Shown here: piece by piece, positions 32,644-44,900 of the stretch
Position numbering within the stretch: position 1 is the stretch's first letter
Layout of the letters: every line of letters starts with the position of its first letter
NCBI GenBank assembly: GCA_023374045.1
Contig: CM041777.1
Coordinates: 84,500,300 to 84,564,299 of the forward strand
Length of the DNA: 64,000 nt
Source of the DNA: Limonium bicolor
Lineage: Eukaryota; Streptophyta; Magnoliopsida; Caryophyllales; Plumbaginaceae
Direction: 5' to 3'
Position numbers and translations under genes: made by a program
The notes under the pieces: generated by a model
What the model was told of the DNA's origin: nothing
Database searches by the model: none
What the model saw: the letters and a program-made list of their open reading frames with translations, nothing else

Positions 32644-35600
32644 TGTAACACCCCAACTACAACCATACATTTAACAACACATTGCAGCGGAAACTCAACT
32701 CATCACATTACTTATTTCAATGGTGTTACACGCCGTTAACCACCCACGTGGCTAACAAGGCTAATACATGTACCTTGTATCGGTCTGATGGACTAGACTC
32801 CCGAGCCACTACACGTTACATTTGCTTCCCTTAACAACAACCCATATACTTTATACATTCCAATGGTACCAAGTATTTACAAACTAATGCCGATAACAAT
32901 TTCGGTCTTACTACGCCTACCATGCTTACGCCATTTAAATGGCTACCCACGTATAAACATCTACCCCGTCCTACTCTCGAACGGCTTCCAGCTCCTTGTA
33001 CCTGAAATAGAAAAGGAGAGAAAGGGTGGCCCCCAAGGGGCTCAGCACCTTTGCTGGTATGGTAATCCCGCAGCCCACATGCTACCGGGCCACGCACAAC
33101 TAATTGTCGTCTTAGCATGCAGTTGATTATATTTAAACCATGCATACAAACCATAAACACACAACACTTTGCATACACCCAACAATAGGGCTCAACATAT
33201 ATCCAACACATCCACACTTAACAAATCATCCAATGATTCCTTTAACCCTAGAGTGGCTCTCCTCTAAAACGGAGCTACTTCCTTAATGAACGACACGTAC
33301 CCATTAATCGGGTTATCCTTAAACGCCTCTTGTCACAAACTGGGATTCATTTCCATGATCCACACACTCCATATCCTACAACATATCTCATTCCTCACAT
33401 AACAAAACATAACAAAACCTTTCTTGTTTCGGCGTACACATGATAACATTGCATTCATTTTAAACACCTAACGTATACATATCATAGCATAGCAAGGGAA
33501 ATTGCCTAGCACAATAACAACACAAACACCATAAGGTCGGTTCACACAAGGAACCTTCCACCATAGTTAGTATACATAGTGAGCCTAGAGATTAATGCCA
33601 ATCTCATGCTAAGCTCGTTACCAACCTCGTTACCGTCCAGTTATATCGAACGGTTAACTTAAACCCAAGGTGTGTCGGATATAGTAATCCCAAGCACACC
33701 GAAATAACATTTGTATGCCCCTGTGGCCCGACGTGAGTCAGTAACTAGCTTTGGATAAGCTAAGGGAAGGTCGAAACCAAATTGGATTACAACCTATACA
33801 TACACCAAGAGAGCCGAACCGGATATGACATCGACTCCCGTCCTCACACGCGTGGCCGGAACAACCGGACTCCTCACCCCCCATTAGTACATATATACTT
33901 ATAAATAAGTAGTTAGAGATCCATCATGGAGCCTACCACTTCCACACACCATACGGTATCATAATCGAGTTAAGCACACAAGGGAGGTTCACACACTTGC
34001 ATACAACAACAATATCCAACTAACTCACACATAGCCGTGGTTAGAACGTTCCCAAGGTTTGGGTCGTTAACTCCGAATACCGATCTCTCATTTGTTCCTG
34101 GTTCTGGTTAGCTAAGGTTAAACACTTATTTGAGGTTAAACGGTACCGGAGATTAAAAGCGCCACATAATGAATTACTATAAACTCATTACATGTTTTTA
34201 TCTTACAAGGTGGCAAACACTCAGAAAAACACATTGGCATACAAGCCGGTGTAATCCGGTAGGACACAGGTTGCAAGAAAACCATACCTGTCTCTGGAGT
34301 CCACTTATCATGTCCACTCATGTTCCCCGAGCAATTCTCGAACAACTGATAACATTACATGTACTTTTATTAACATCGAGGTAACATGATTGTTTAAAGT
34401 CTAATGCTCATAACCTTTCCCGTTAACTTAGTGACATGACCTCACATTTTAACTTGTTTTACTTTACATTTTAACACAACCTTTCACCCACTCAACCATC
34501 ATTATAACTCACTTCAAATGTCCTCAACAACCTCATAACATCATTAACCATCAATCCCCATCATTTTATAACCTTTAACAAATGTTTTGGCCCATACAAC
34601 ACCTTGTCCGAACTTGTGTCCGAACCTCCAAGTTCGGACGCAAGCCGTTACCTAATACTGAAAACCATACACACGTCCGAACTTGTGTCCGGACTTCCCA
34701 AGTTTGGACACAGTTCGAGAGTAAATCCCAGATAGAAACAGTCACGTCCGAACTTGTGTCCGGACTTCCCAAGTTCGGACACAGTTCGAGAGTGAGAAAA
34801 TCCTTTACCCAACAGAGCCTGTCCGAACTTCCATGTCCGGACGGAAGTTCGGACACGACAAAACATTCAATTTCCAAGTCTTTAAACACTTAACCAAATT
34901 CCTCCAAAGCCTCCAACACTTATAGTATTTACTCCCTAGGTTCCTAAGTGATGTTTTATGCATGTTCTAACCATAATACCAAGACATATCTTCCACACAA
35001 ACATCATCATCCAACACATCCTTTCTTGCAAATCAAAACTCCTTATGTCATTCTTACAATTCCTTTTCCAAGCTTACACTTTTCTCCTCAATTTACCAAA
35101 GTTTGCCTAAGTCTCAACTTAAGTCCAAAATGACTTTGGTATATACTAAAACCCCAAAATAATGCCTAAATCCATATTACACTCTAGAACACTTCCTAGT
35201 TCACCAAAATCCCTTTAAAACACTTTGAACTTCTTATACATTTTCCTATATTTTGACATGGGTTCTCTTAGCACATCATCATTCCAAAACTCATGGTTTT
35301 CACCATTAAACACTCAAGAACACCTAAATCCATCAAGAACACCATCACACACAAGACTTCACCAAATTTACACTACATCACAATATAGTGCACAATTTAA
35401 ATTGTTTGGCACTTAGGCCCTTAAATAACATGGCTCTTAGGCCCTTAAATTGCATTAAACTTAAACACTGAATCTCCACATTTAAATGCCTTCAACCTGC
35501 GAATACACACAACAAGACATATGTTCCTTTACTAGTCTCCTTGAGAACACCTTACTAAGTCATTCACCATTTGCTCTTTAGGTAGTTTTAGCAAGCATTA

Positions 35601-37108
35601 TAAGCTCATTTCTCTCTCCTAAGGCATTAAACCACATTGAGATAGCATATTTACCTCTTTTCCTCACAAACTTCTTTCTTGTTTCCTTGTTCAAAATCGG
35701 CTAAGCTTAGTTGCTTGTCACTTCTAAACATTACACAAACAATGTGATGAGTATTTAAGCTCCAAGCTTAATCTCATTGTAAACCCTAGGTTTTACATTG
35801 TTCAAAGAGCATTAAGGTAGTTGTTTTACCTTGGTCTTTAAAGGGAATTGGAATATCTACCAAGAAGGACTCCACCAAGTCCTTGAAAGATTCAAATGGA
35901 GCTAGAACAAGGTCACACAAAGAGCTTCATCAATGAGTATTTTCGGTCAACACAAAACATGGAGGAAACTTGATTTTTCTTTGAGATTCCTTACCTAGAA
36001 GCAAAGGAGATCAATAATATGTGGAAAGACAAGCTCAAGCTCCTTCAATGGTGGAACTCCATGGCACCGAAATGGGGCTTTTGAAGTTTTGAGAAGATAG
36101 AAATGAAGAGCTTGATGAGAGGAAGAGAATGGTGGTGTTTGTTTTTGATTTGGTTAAGTGAGCAAGATTTTACAAGAGATCAAAGATGGACTTCCATGGT
36201 GGTGGTGCTGTATTAACATGAGAGAACAGCAAGAAGGGAGGAAGAAGAAGGTTAGAACCGTGTGAAATGAGAAGGGAATGAGAGAAATGAGATTGGTTTT
36301 GCTTTTTGAAGATATTTATAACTTAAAACAAATAGTAACCTATGAGTCATCTTTATTTACTTAACAAGTTAACATGTTTGGTGACTCATTACTACAAAAA
36401 CCGGCCCCCTTTATATCACTAAGGGTATTATAGTCTTTGTGGTCAATTTAATTACTTATAACAACATATGTTACAAACTAGCTTATAAAAATCACTATTC
36501 ACAAAAACAAGGCACATAGAAGTGAAATTTTTGATTTCCCATTAATATAGACTTCCAAATGTGATACTATATAGTACACATGTTAATTAAAGAGTAATGA
36601 TGGACATTTAGCCATTCAAAACTCATTTACAAGACAATTTTTCAAAAACGTGCTTTAAGACTCCTTAAAGCACTTTTTGTGTTTTAACTTGTTTTCAAGC
36701 TTGGTTTTCTTTAGTAATTGATTTAATATGTTCATTAACATATAAATAAGGCATAGGTATGACCATTAGGTCTTATACACATTTATCCCAAGCTTAGAGC
36801 ATATTTTGGCCCATATTGACCTTAATGTATTTATTGTGTTTTGTTTGGTTTCATTGTCTACCAAGGTTTCCTAAGGACTTAATTAGCCTTATAAAATCAT
36901 AATTTTATATTATCAAATCTTGGTAGGCTCTTTGGGTCCTAGCCAAGTTCACTCCAAGCTTAGAGCATGTTTTTGCTCAAACCGTGTCTTAGTGTTTTAT
37001 TGTGTTTTACCATGGTTTAAATGGTTCATTTATGTTTCTAAGGCACTTTTAGCCTTTAAATACCATAGTTTAACATTTACACAACATACCAAGGTTTGGG
37101 GTATTTCA
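32644..37108 (-). repeat. LARD-like LTR A (3' LTR)
   Basis: 4465 bp. At most sampled variable positions it differs alone from LTRs B and C (for example CACGACAAAAC near 34854 where B and C have CACGGCAAAAC). Estimated identity to the others is about 99% by eye. Confidence 0.92.
34606..34856. repeat. GTCCGAAC/GTTCGGAC hairpin cluster in LTR A
   Basis: Four hairpins in 250 bp. Arms GTCCGAACTTG at 34606, 34675 and 34746 each face CAAGTTCGGAC (CAAGTTTGGAC in the second). The last has 12-bp arms, GTCCGAACTTCC at 34821-34832 and GGAAGTTCGGAC at 34843-34854. Loops contain TGTCCGGAC. Copies lie at 43917-44163 (B) and 53283-53531 (C). Overlapping ORFs of about 100 codons on both strands result from the repeat's lack of stops. 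Confidence 0.85.
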
Positions 37109-37121
37109 ATCTACCCCCCTT
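37109..37121 (-). other. LARD polypurine tract (copy 1)
   Basis: AAGGGGGGTAGAT on the minus strand, directly upstream of the 3' LTR. Copy 2 is at 46418-46430. Confidence 0.8.
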
Positions 37122-37231
37122 AAAAGAACTTCGTCCTCGAAGTTCACATTTCCTCGCATCATTGGATTAGAATACGGGAATTACTTATAGCCATAAAACT
37201 TCCATTACCAACCACCCTTTACATCCAACCT

Positions 37232-37400
37232 CGGACTTAATGGTCCGGGCAACATATCCACATTATACATAAAATATCATACTCACATGGTAACCTCGGA
37301 CTTAATGGTCCGGGTACCTTCACCACACTTGCACTTACATAATATCCCTCAGACTCTTAGGTCTGGGTGACATAACCACTTTGGACTCGTAGGCCCGGGT
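37232..37400 (-). other. Four tandem small hairpins with compensatory changes (copy 1)
   Basis: In the sense (minus) RNA: CGGAC-6-nt loop-GUCCG twice (plus-strand 37232-37247 and 37297-37312), CAGAC-6-nt loop-GUCUG (37350-37365), and GGGC-6-nt loop-GUCC with a G-U pair (about 37383-37397). Each is preceded by CC and, in the first three, followed by AGG. The same set is in domain 2 (46541-46700). Confidence 0.65.
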
Positions 37401-37524
37401 AACACAATCAATTCAGAACCCACCCACATTAGAACTCAAGGTCTAAAATAATATTTATTACTTATTCCACACAACATGTCTTAGCATGTATATCAAACAG
37501 AAATGCCTTTTCCATCTCTCCATG

Positions 37525-37535
37525 GGTTCGAATCC
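37525..37535 (+). other. tRNA-like B-box string GGTTCGAATCC
   Basis: Matches the pol III B-box consensus. No convincing A-box lies 30-60 bp upstream and it is antisense to the element. Repeated at 46834-46844. Confidence 0.3.
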
Positions 37536-40500
37536 CACGTTGAGTACATATACACTGTGATCCCGCAGAACCCGGTCGCGATGGACACCTTCTGGTCCCC
37601 GTTCCTTTGGGAGATCAAAACATTCACTTAATTTTTAACATATATACTTCTCATGTCACCGGTCCGAAGACAAAGGCTCATACGTCCTCAGCTCGTGAGC
37701 AAGTACTACAAAAATATTCTTTACTAGGTTAATATAAGAAGATCTTTTATTCAAAATATTAATCGATTGTTTAAAACACCAATTGAAAATCCTTTTGAAA
37801 ACACCACACAACTCCAAGTCCAATTTATGCTCCTTGTATTTTTTCTTAACATGGTTGTTTGTGACCACTTACAGGGAGCTTCAAGAGTCATCCAACCCTG
37901 ATGTGATCAGCATCAGTGTTGAACTATCTTTCCACCCCAATTTGTGTTCGGCTTCCCTTGATCTCATGATAATCAAGTTTCACCTCCCACTTCTTTTTCA
38001 ACCACAACTAATTCAAGCGTATCCCATTTTCTATCTTTAAATCCTTCTAGTCATAATCATTACATCTCCAAGGGATAGAACTCCGTCTATCAATCATCAC
38101 CCAAATCCAACTTAATTCAAGTTACCTAGGGAATTTAATTCTCACTAGGTTCTATGTCGGTCTCATACCCCTTCATAAATCACAACACTGTATATATATA
38201 CTATTTTTTTTTATCAAAATACAATACATGGTTTACATTTATGCACCGTCGGGGTTTTAGTTCCCCGGGAGGTTCTTTACTCCCTTCCACTTGTACTCTC
38301 ACACACCACTGTTAACAAAATAAACACACTTCCCACAATGGTATTCGCATCTTCTGTGCGCAATTACCACAATTTAGCCATAAATGAATGCATATGTTTG
38401 TATACACATGCGCCAACCATCATAACAAATCATTTTTGTGCTATGCACAACATAGTTCACGTACATTTGTACGGTAAAACACACTAAGTGGTTTTGCGCT
38501 CTACCCCCCTTAAAAGGATTACGCCCACGTAATCAATCGCTAAACTTGGCTTAAAATGTTCTGCCGTCGTGAAGTGTTTTAACTTCCACGCGGTCTATTA
38601 CACAATGGATTCTGATTAGAGGATCTTAACCATATTGGCGGTTTAGTTTAAACCAAGAATTCTCATTGGAGTTTGTTTAACTCTAGTCGGTTTCGATTCT
38701 GGCCTGTTAGGCTTCTAGGCGTTAATAATTAGCCATTCACTCATGTTCACCATGTACATTCAACACTTGAATCACTAGCTCACTAGTTTCTGCTGCGAAA
38801 CTCTAATACTGTAGCTTGCCCCATTTGTTATTCGTACTGTATTGTACATCCCAATTGTCGCCTTCATCTTGGTAACAATGGTTTCTCAACCGACGCGTGG
38901 TATCTCTTACCGTTAGCGAACTCGGTGAGTTTCACAACTTTCCATCCACTTCTCTCATAACTTACTGCGTAAACTACTATGTAATTCACAATGATTGACT
39001 TGCTTCTACCGACTTACTGTCGGTTGAGATTGAGCTACTACCTAATGTGTAGTGCTCTCTCGGTTATTTCCCACACCTGGGGTATATTTCATACCGACAT
39101 TTGGTATTTAGTGCCACTGTCATCACTTATTCTTAATCATGTCTCCATATTTGGTTTTGTACAAGTACTCTTTCATTGGTGCGGCCTTGCATTTCCCATG
39201 CATCGGCCATTATTCCTCTACAATTAACATGTTTCCAATTCCTAGCTATCCCACTCGATCATCACTGCGCAGTGCAATACCAAAACACTCAGTCATACAG
39301 AGTGCAGAGGCGTAAACTCTTGACAGTAAATCCCTTATGCGATTCGCCATGGAATTCACACTGAGTTCCTCATCACATAGTACCTACCACTGGCTTATTG
39401 CCCAGTCTGTTTAACATCGCTTATCTTGCATCTCTACTAAGTTTAACTCATAACTGGTCTTATCTGCCACATCATTATCAATACACTTATACGACGGTCG
39501 CTTACTGCGCACCGTGCTTATTGTATAACATTAACTTCCACACATATACTTACATTATTCACATTATGGTTCGCCATCCATTTGGACGACTACTGAATGC
39601 TCCTGGAGCGTTGCTCATTCGAGTCACAAGCCGGCATTATTCAGCTCGGTGCTTCACTTTATACACATACTACTAACTAACTGCTCTCTTTCAATAATAA
39701 CGTCGTCCATCCTTAACATATTTCTTGAACTTGATTTACATAACTACCGCTCCTGCGGTCTCACAATATCGAGAGGTATCCCCACTCTTAATGCAGTGGT
39801 TCGTTCTCCACTCTATTCACTTATATAACATAAACTTTTGCAGTCATCTAATTTTCATAACACATTTTATTTGTGGCTTATAAGCCTTACTGCCTTGAGC
39901 TGCGCTCATTGTAGGCTGTCCACACATATGTACTTCTCTGTACAACATTACATGGTTTGGATATTATATTGAGCTCCATGACAAGGTCGTTGCATTCGTT
40001 TCCTCTCATGGATGCCCCTTAGGTTTGTCAGTCCGTCTCCTGAACTTATGTCTAAACTGGGTGTTAGTTTCAACCCTTGTGTTTCTGTCACGCCATTTCG
40101 TGCAACAATTGTTGATGCGAACACCCTTCAAGGATTGCTCCTGGGTGTTGTTATGTTTGCTTTTACATCTGGTTCACACTTATTGGTACATTCCGTTAGC
40201 CACGCCACTTGCGTTCTTATCTGGCTTATTATCTTCTTCTGTGAAGATCAACATTTCCTTGTATGTAGTACTCATTCTAGGAGTTTCATCCCGTTCATTG
40301 CACATAATGGTCCACATTAGGCGTCTGCCTTGCCATACACAGGCTGGGTCACCGTTCCGCTATCATGTTTATCCCTGAGGATCCTTAGGACATATACGAT
40401 GTCTTTACATTACAGTTAGTGTACTTCACACCTCCTACTCTTAACATTTCCTTGAATGAATTCACTAATCCTTTTAATCTCGTTAACTTGATTAGGTTCT

Positions 40501-41142
40501 TTTATTTCAACCACTCCTTGCAATCCTTAGCTCTTGTTTGATTTATACTGCTGACCGTAGACGGAGTCGACTACTTCCCGGTGTTTCGGACTCCATCTCG
40601 CATACATATGTGGGGTACCATACTGATACATTGCTACTTACCCAACTAACCCATAAGTAGGCCTGTCAGGCCCCCAAGCGCCTATCGGAGTGCGGTCGTC
40701 CCACATTCAGTTGGTACACTCGTAGTGTCCGTCACACACCTAGGTGAAGTATTCTGTTGTCAACTCCCTTATATTGTCCCTTGACAATATGCATCCCGTG
40801 CTTCCCGAACTTAATCGAAGGAAGTTTATCCACTGTTGTATCCGTGTCAACTGTCCCTTGGTTTTTACTGGTTTGGTTAAACGATGGTTTAAGAAGTGTT
40901 GGTTTGAAGAAAATTTGGTTTTGAAAAGAAAAGGGTTTGAATAAATCTGGTTTGAAAGAAATTTTCATGGTTTCACAACCTCTTCTTGCTTAGCCAAGTC
41001 TAGCTTCTTGCTGCTGGTGTACTTCCAATTACAAAGGTCGGCTGTTAAGCCCTTCCACGGTTATAATGTCACACTTAGCTTCGTGGTACTTTACTAAGTA
41101 CTTTTTGGTTGTTTAAACTTCCCCGAACAGTCCTGTTTAGCA

Positions 41143-41162
41143 GCACTTGCCATGGCAAGTGC
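41143..41162. other. Perfect 20-bp palindrome in internal domain 1
   Basis: GCACTTGCCATGGCAAGTGC, conserved at 50499-50518 although neighbouring bases differ by several indels. Confidence 0.8.
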
Positions 41163-41922
41163 GCCAGCTAACTGGCTATCGTTTCACACACACTGGTTGT
41201 GGTATTATTTTTACCCGCACTGCCATCAGTGGCCTTGTTGGCCCTCACTGATCTTACTGCCTTGCCTAATAATTCTTCTAGGTGACTTCTCACTGTCTTC
41301 ACATGACGATCATCAACTGGGTTCTTCCCATTCTGGGAGACCCCTTTTCTTAGTATTGTATTCTCTTTTGTAGCCCGTTCCATGTATTTGGGCACTACGT
41401 TGTAGTTCCCTTGTCGGTTGGTATACCGTTTGGCGACATTATTTAATGTTTCAGTCCGTAGACACTCGTCTCGGTTTCATTACTGTATTTCTTGCCTGTT
41501 GCACGATCAGTCGTTGGCAAGCTGGTTGTCCTCGACTGCTCTGCATGTCGACCCAGGTTGCCGGAAATTCTATTCTCCTGTAGCACGAGCTTCTTCATTC
41601 TCGCTATGAAATGCGGTTAACAGTATCAGATGGAACCGTCTCCGGGATTCCCAGTTTTTGGGATCTACTGGATGCAGGTTCTCCGTACCTTAGAGTGTTT
41701 ATAACAGCCAGAATCGGGTATTCCCGAGTAAGAGAGGACTTCCATCTCTTGGCGTTCTTTTCTCAAGTTATAAAATAGGGATTGTGGAGGGCGGAAGGAT
41801 ACTGTAGGTTTCCAGTATTCACTGGTAGTTCCTATCTAGCGTATCTCTCACGCTATCACTCAACCCTTAACCCAAAGTACTTAAATCCTAACTCGGTACT
41901 TCCTAAGCTCGGTAATTCAGTC

Positions 41923-41950
41923 ATCAGAGCGATACTTCGCTCTGATACCA
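41923..41950 (-). other. LARD primer-binding site (tRNA-iMet) inside a hairpin (copy 1)
   Basis: TGGTATCAGAGC on the minus strand occupies 41950-41939, 5 nt from the LTR end. ATCAGAGCGA (41937-41946 on the minus strand) pairs perfectly over 10 bp with the segment at 41923-41932, with a 4-nt loop, so eight of the twelve primer-site bases are in the stem. Copy 2 is at 51288-51315, unchanged. Confidence 0.85.
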
Positions 41951-41955
41951 CTTTT

Positions 41956-44900
41956 TGTAACACCCCGACTACAACCATACATTTAACAACACATTGCAGC
42001 GGAAACTCAACTCATCACATTACTTATTTCAATGGTGTTACACGCCGTTAACCACCCACGTGGCTAACAAGGCTAATACATGTACCTTGTATCGGTCTGA
42101 TGGACTAGACTCCCGAGCCACTACACGTTACATTTGCTTCCCTTAACAACAACCCATATACTTTATACATTCCAATGGTACCAAGTATTTACAAACTAAT
42201 GCCGATAACAATTTCGGTCTTACTACGCCTACCATGCTTACGCCATTTAAATGGCTACCCACGTATAAACATCTACCCCGTCCTACTCTCGAACGGCTTC
42301 CAGCTCCTTGTACCTGAAATAGAAAAGGAGAGAAAGGGTGGCCCCCAAGGGGCTCAGCACCTTTGCTGGTATGGTAATCCGCAGCCCACATGCTACCGGG
42401 CCACGCACAACTAATTGTCGTCTTAGCATGCAGTTGATATATTTAAACCATGCATACAAACCATAAACACACAACACTTTGCATACACCCAACAATAGGG
42501 CTCAACATATATCCAACACATCCACACTTAACAAATCATCCAATGATTCCTTTAACCCTAGAGTGGCTCTCCTCTAAAACGGAGCTACTTCCTTAATGAA
42601 CGACACGTACCCATTAATCGGGTTATCCTTAAACGCCTCTTGTCACAAACTGGGATTCATTTCCATGATCCACACACTCCATATCCTACAACATATCTCA
42701 TTCCTCACATAACAAAACTAACAAAACCTTTCTTGTTTCGGCGTACACATGATAACATTGCATTCATTTTAAACACCTAACGTATACATATCATAGCATA
42801 GCAAGGGAAATTGCCTAGCACAATAACAACACAAACACCATAAGGTCGGTTCACACAAGGAACCTTCCACCATAGTTAGTATACATAGTGAGCCTAGAGA
42901 TTAATGCCAATCTCATGCTAAGCTCGTTACCAACCTCGTTACCGTCCAGTTTATATCGAACGGTTAACTTAAACCCAAGGTGTGTCGGATATAGTAATCC
43001 CAAGCACACCGAAATAACATTTGTATGCCCCTGTGGCCCGACGTGAGTCAGTAACTAGCTTTGGATAAGCTAAGGGAAGGTCGAAACCAAATTGGATACA
43101 ACCTATACATACACCAAGAGAGCCGAACCGGATATGACATCGACTCCCGTCCTCACACGCGTGGCTGGAACAACCGGACTCCTCACCCCCCATTAGTACA
43201 TATATACTTATAAATAAGTAGTTAGAGATCCATTATGGAGCCTACCACTTCCACACACCATACGGTATCATAACCGAGTTAAGCACACAAGGGAGGTTCA
43301 CACACTTGCATACAACAACAATATCCAACTAACTCACACATAGCCGTGGTTAGAACGTTCCCAAGGTTTGGGTCGTTAACTCCGAATACCGATCTCTCAT
43401 GTGTTCCTGGTTCTGGTTAGCTAAGGTTAAACACTTATTTGAGGTTAAACGGTACCGGAGATTAAAAGCGCCACATAATGAATTACTATAAACTCATTAC
43501 ATGTTTTTATCTTACAAGGTGGCAAACACTCAGAAAAACACATTGGCATACAAGCCGGTGTAATCCGGTAGGACACAGGTTGCAAGAAAACCATACCTGT
43601 CTCTGGAGTCCACTTATCATGTCCACTCATGTTCCCCGAGCAATTCTCGAACAACTGATAACATTACATGTACTTTTATTAACATCGAGGTAACATGATT
43701 GTTTAAAGTCTAATGCTCATAACCTTTCCCGTTAACTTAGTGACATGACCTCACATTTTAACTTGTTTTACTTTACATTTTTAACACAACCTTTCACCCA
43801 CAACCACCATCATTATAACTCACTTCAAATGTCCTCAACAACCTCATAACATCATTAACCATCAATCCCCATCATTTTATAACCTTTAACAAATGTTTTG
43901 GCCCATACAACACCTTGTCCGAACTTGTGTCCGAACCTCCAAGTTCGGACGCAAGCCGACCTAATACTGAAAACCATACACACGTCCGAACTTGTGTCCG
44001 GACTTCCCAAGTTCGGACACAGTTCGAGAGTAAATCCCAGATAGAAACCGTCACGTCCGAACTTGTGTCCGGACTTCCCAAGTTCAGACACAGTTCGAGA
44101 GTGAGAAAATCCTTTACCCAACAGAGCCTGTCCGAACTTCCATGTCCGGACGGAAGTTCGGACACGGCAAAACATTCAATTTCCAAGTCTTTAAACACTT
44201 AACCAAATTCCTCCAAAGCCTCCAACACTTATAGTATTTACTCCCTAGGTTCCTAAGTGATGTTTTATGCCTGTTCTAACCATTATACCAAGACATATCT
44301 TCCACACAAACATCATCATCCAAACATCCTTTCTTACAAATCAAAACTCCTTATGTCATTCTTACAATTCCTTTTCCAAGCTTACACTTTCTCCTCAATT
44401 TACCAAAGTTTGCCTAAGTCTCAACTTAAGTCCAAAATGACTTTGGTATATACTAAAACCCCAAAATAATGCCTAAATCCATATTACACTCTAGAACACT
44501 TCCTAGTTCACCAAAATCCCTTTAAAACACTTTGAACTTCTTATACATTTTCCTAAATTTTGACATGGGTTCTCTTAGCACATCATCATTCCAAAACTCA
44601 TGGTTTTCACCATTAAACACTCAAGAACACCTAAATCCATCAAGAACACCATCACACACAAGACTTCACCAAATTTACACTACATCACAATATAGTGCAC
44701 AATTTAAATTGTTTGGCACTTAGGCCCTTAAATAACATGGCTCTTAGGCCCTTAAATTGCATTAAACTTAAACACTGAATCTCCACATTTAAATGCCTTC
44801 AACCTGCGAATACACACAACAAGACATATGTTCCTTTACTAGTCTCCTTGAGAACACCTTACTAAGTCATTCACCATTTGCTCTTTAGGTAGTTTTAGCA

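Larger units (their letters stand above)
37109..41955 (-). mobile_element. LARD-like internal domain 1 (non-coding)
   Basis: 4847 bp with no ORF above about 118 codons and no RT, integrase, gag or protease motif in any frame. It contains the polypurine tract at 37109-37121, four small hairpins at 37232-37400, a pol III B-box-like string at 37525, a 20-bp palindrome at 41143, and the primer-site hairpin at 41923-41950. Confidence 0.85.

Noticed and set aside
32831..33217. 128-codon minus-strand ORF near the LTR edge, with copies at 42143 and 51508
   Set aside because: The N-terminus changes with one-base indels between LTR copies and no family is recognised; treated as chance ORF in an LTR.
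34575..34893. ORFs of about 100 codons on both strands in the LARD LTR, also at 43855 and 53238
   Set aside because: The frames cross palindromes that translate openly on both strands, and small indels between copies change them.
38991..40378. Several hydrophobic 60-117-codon ORFs on the plus strand of the LARD internal domain
   Set aside because: They are antisense to the element, not maintained between the two domains, and show no known domain.
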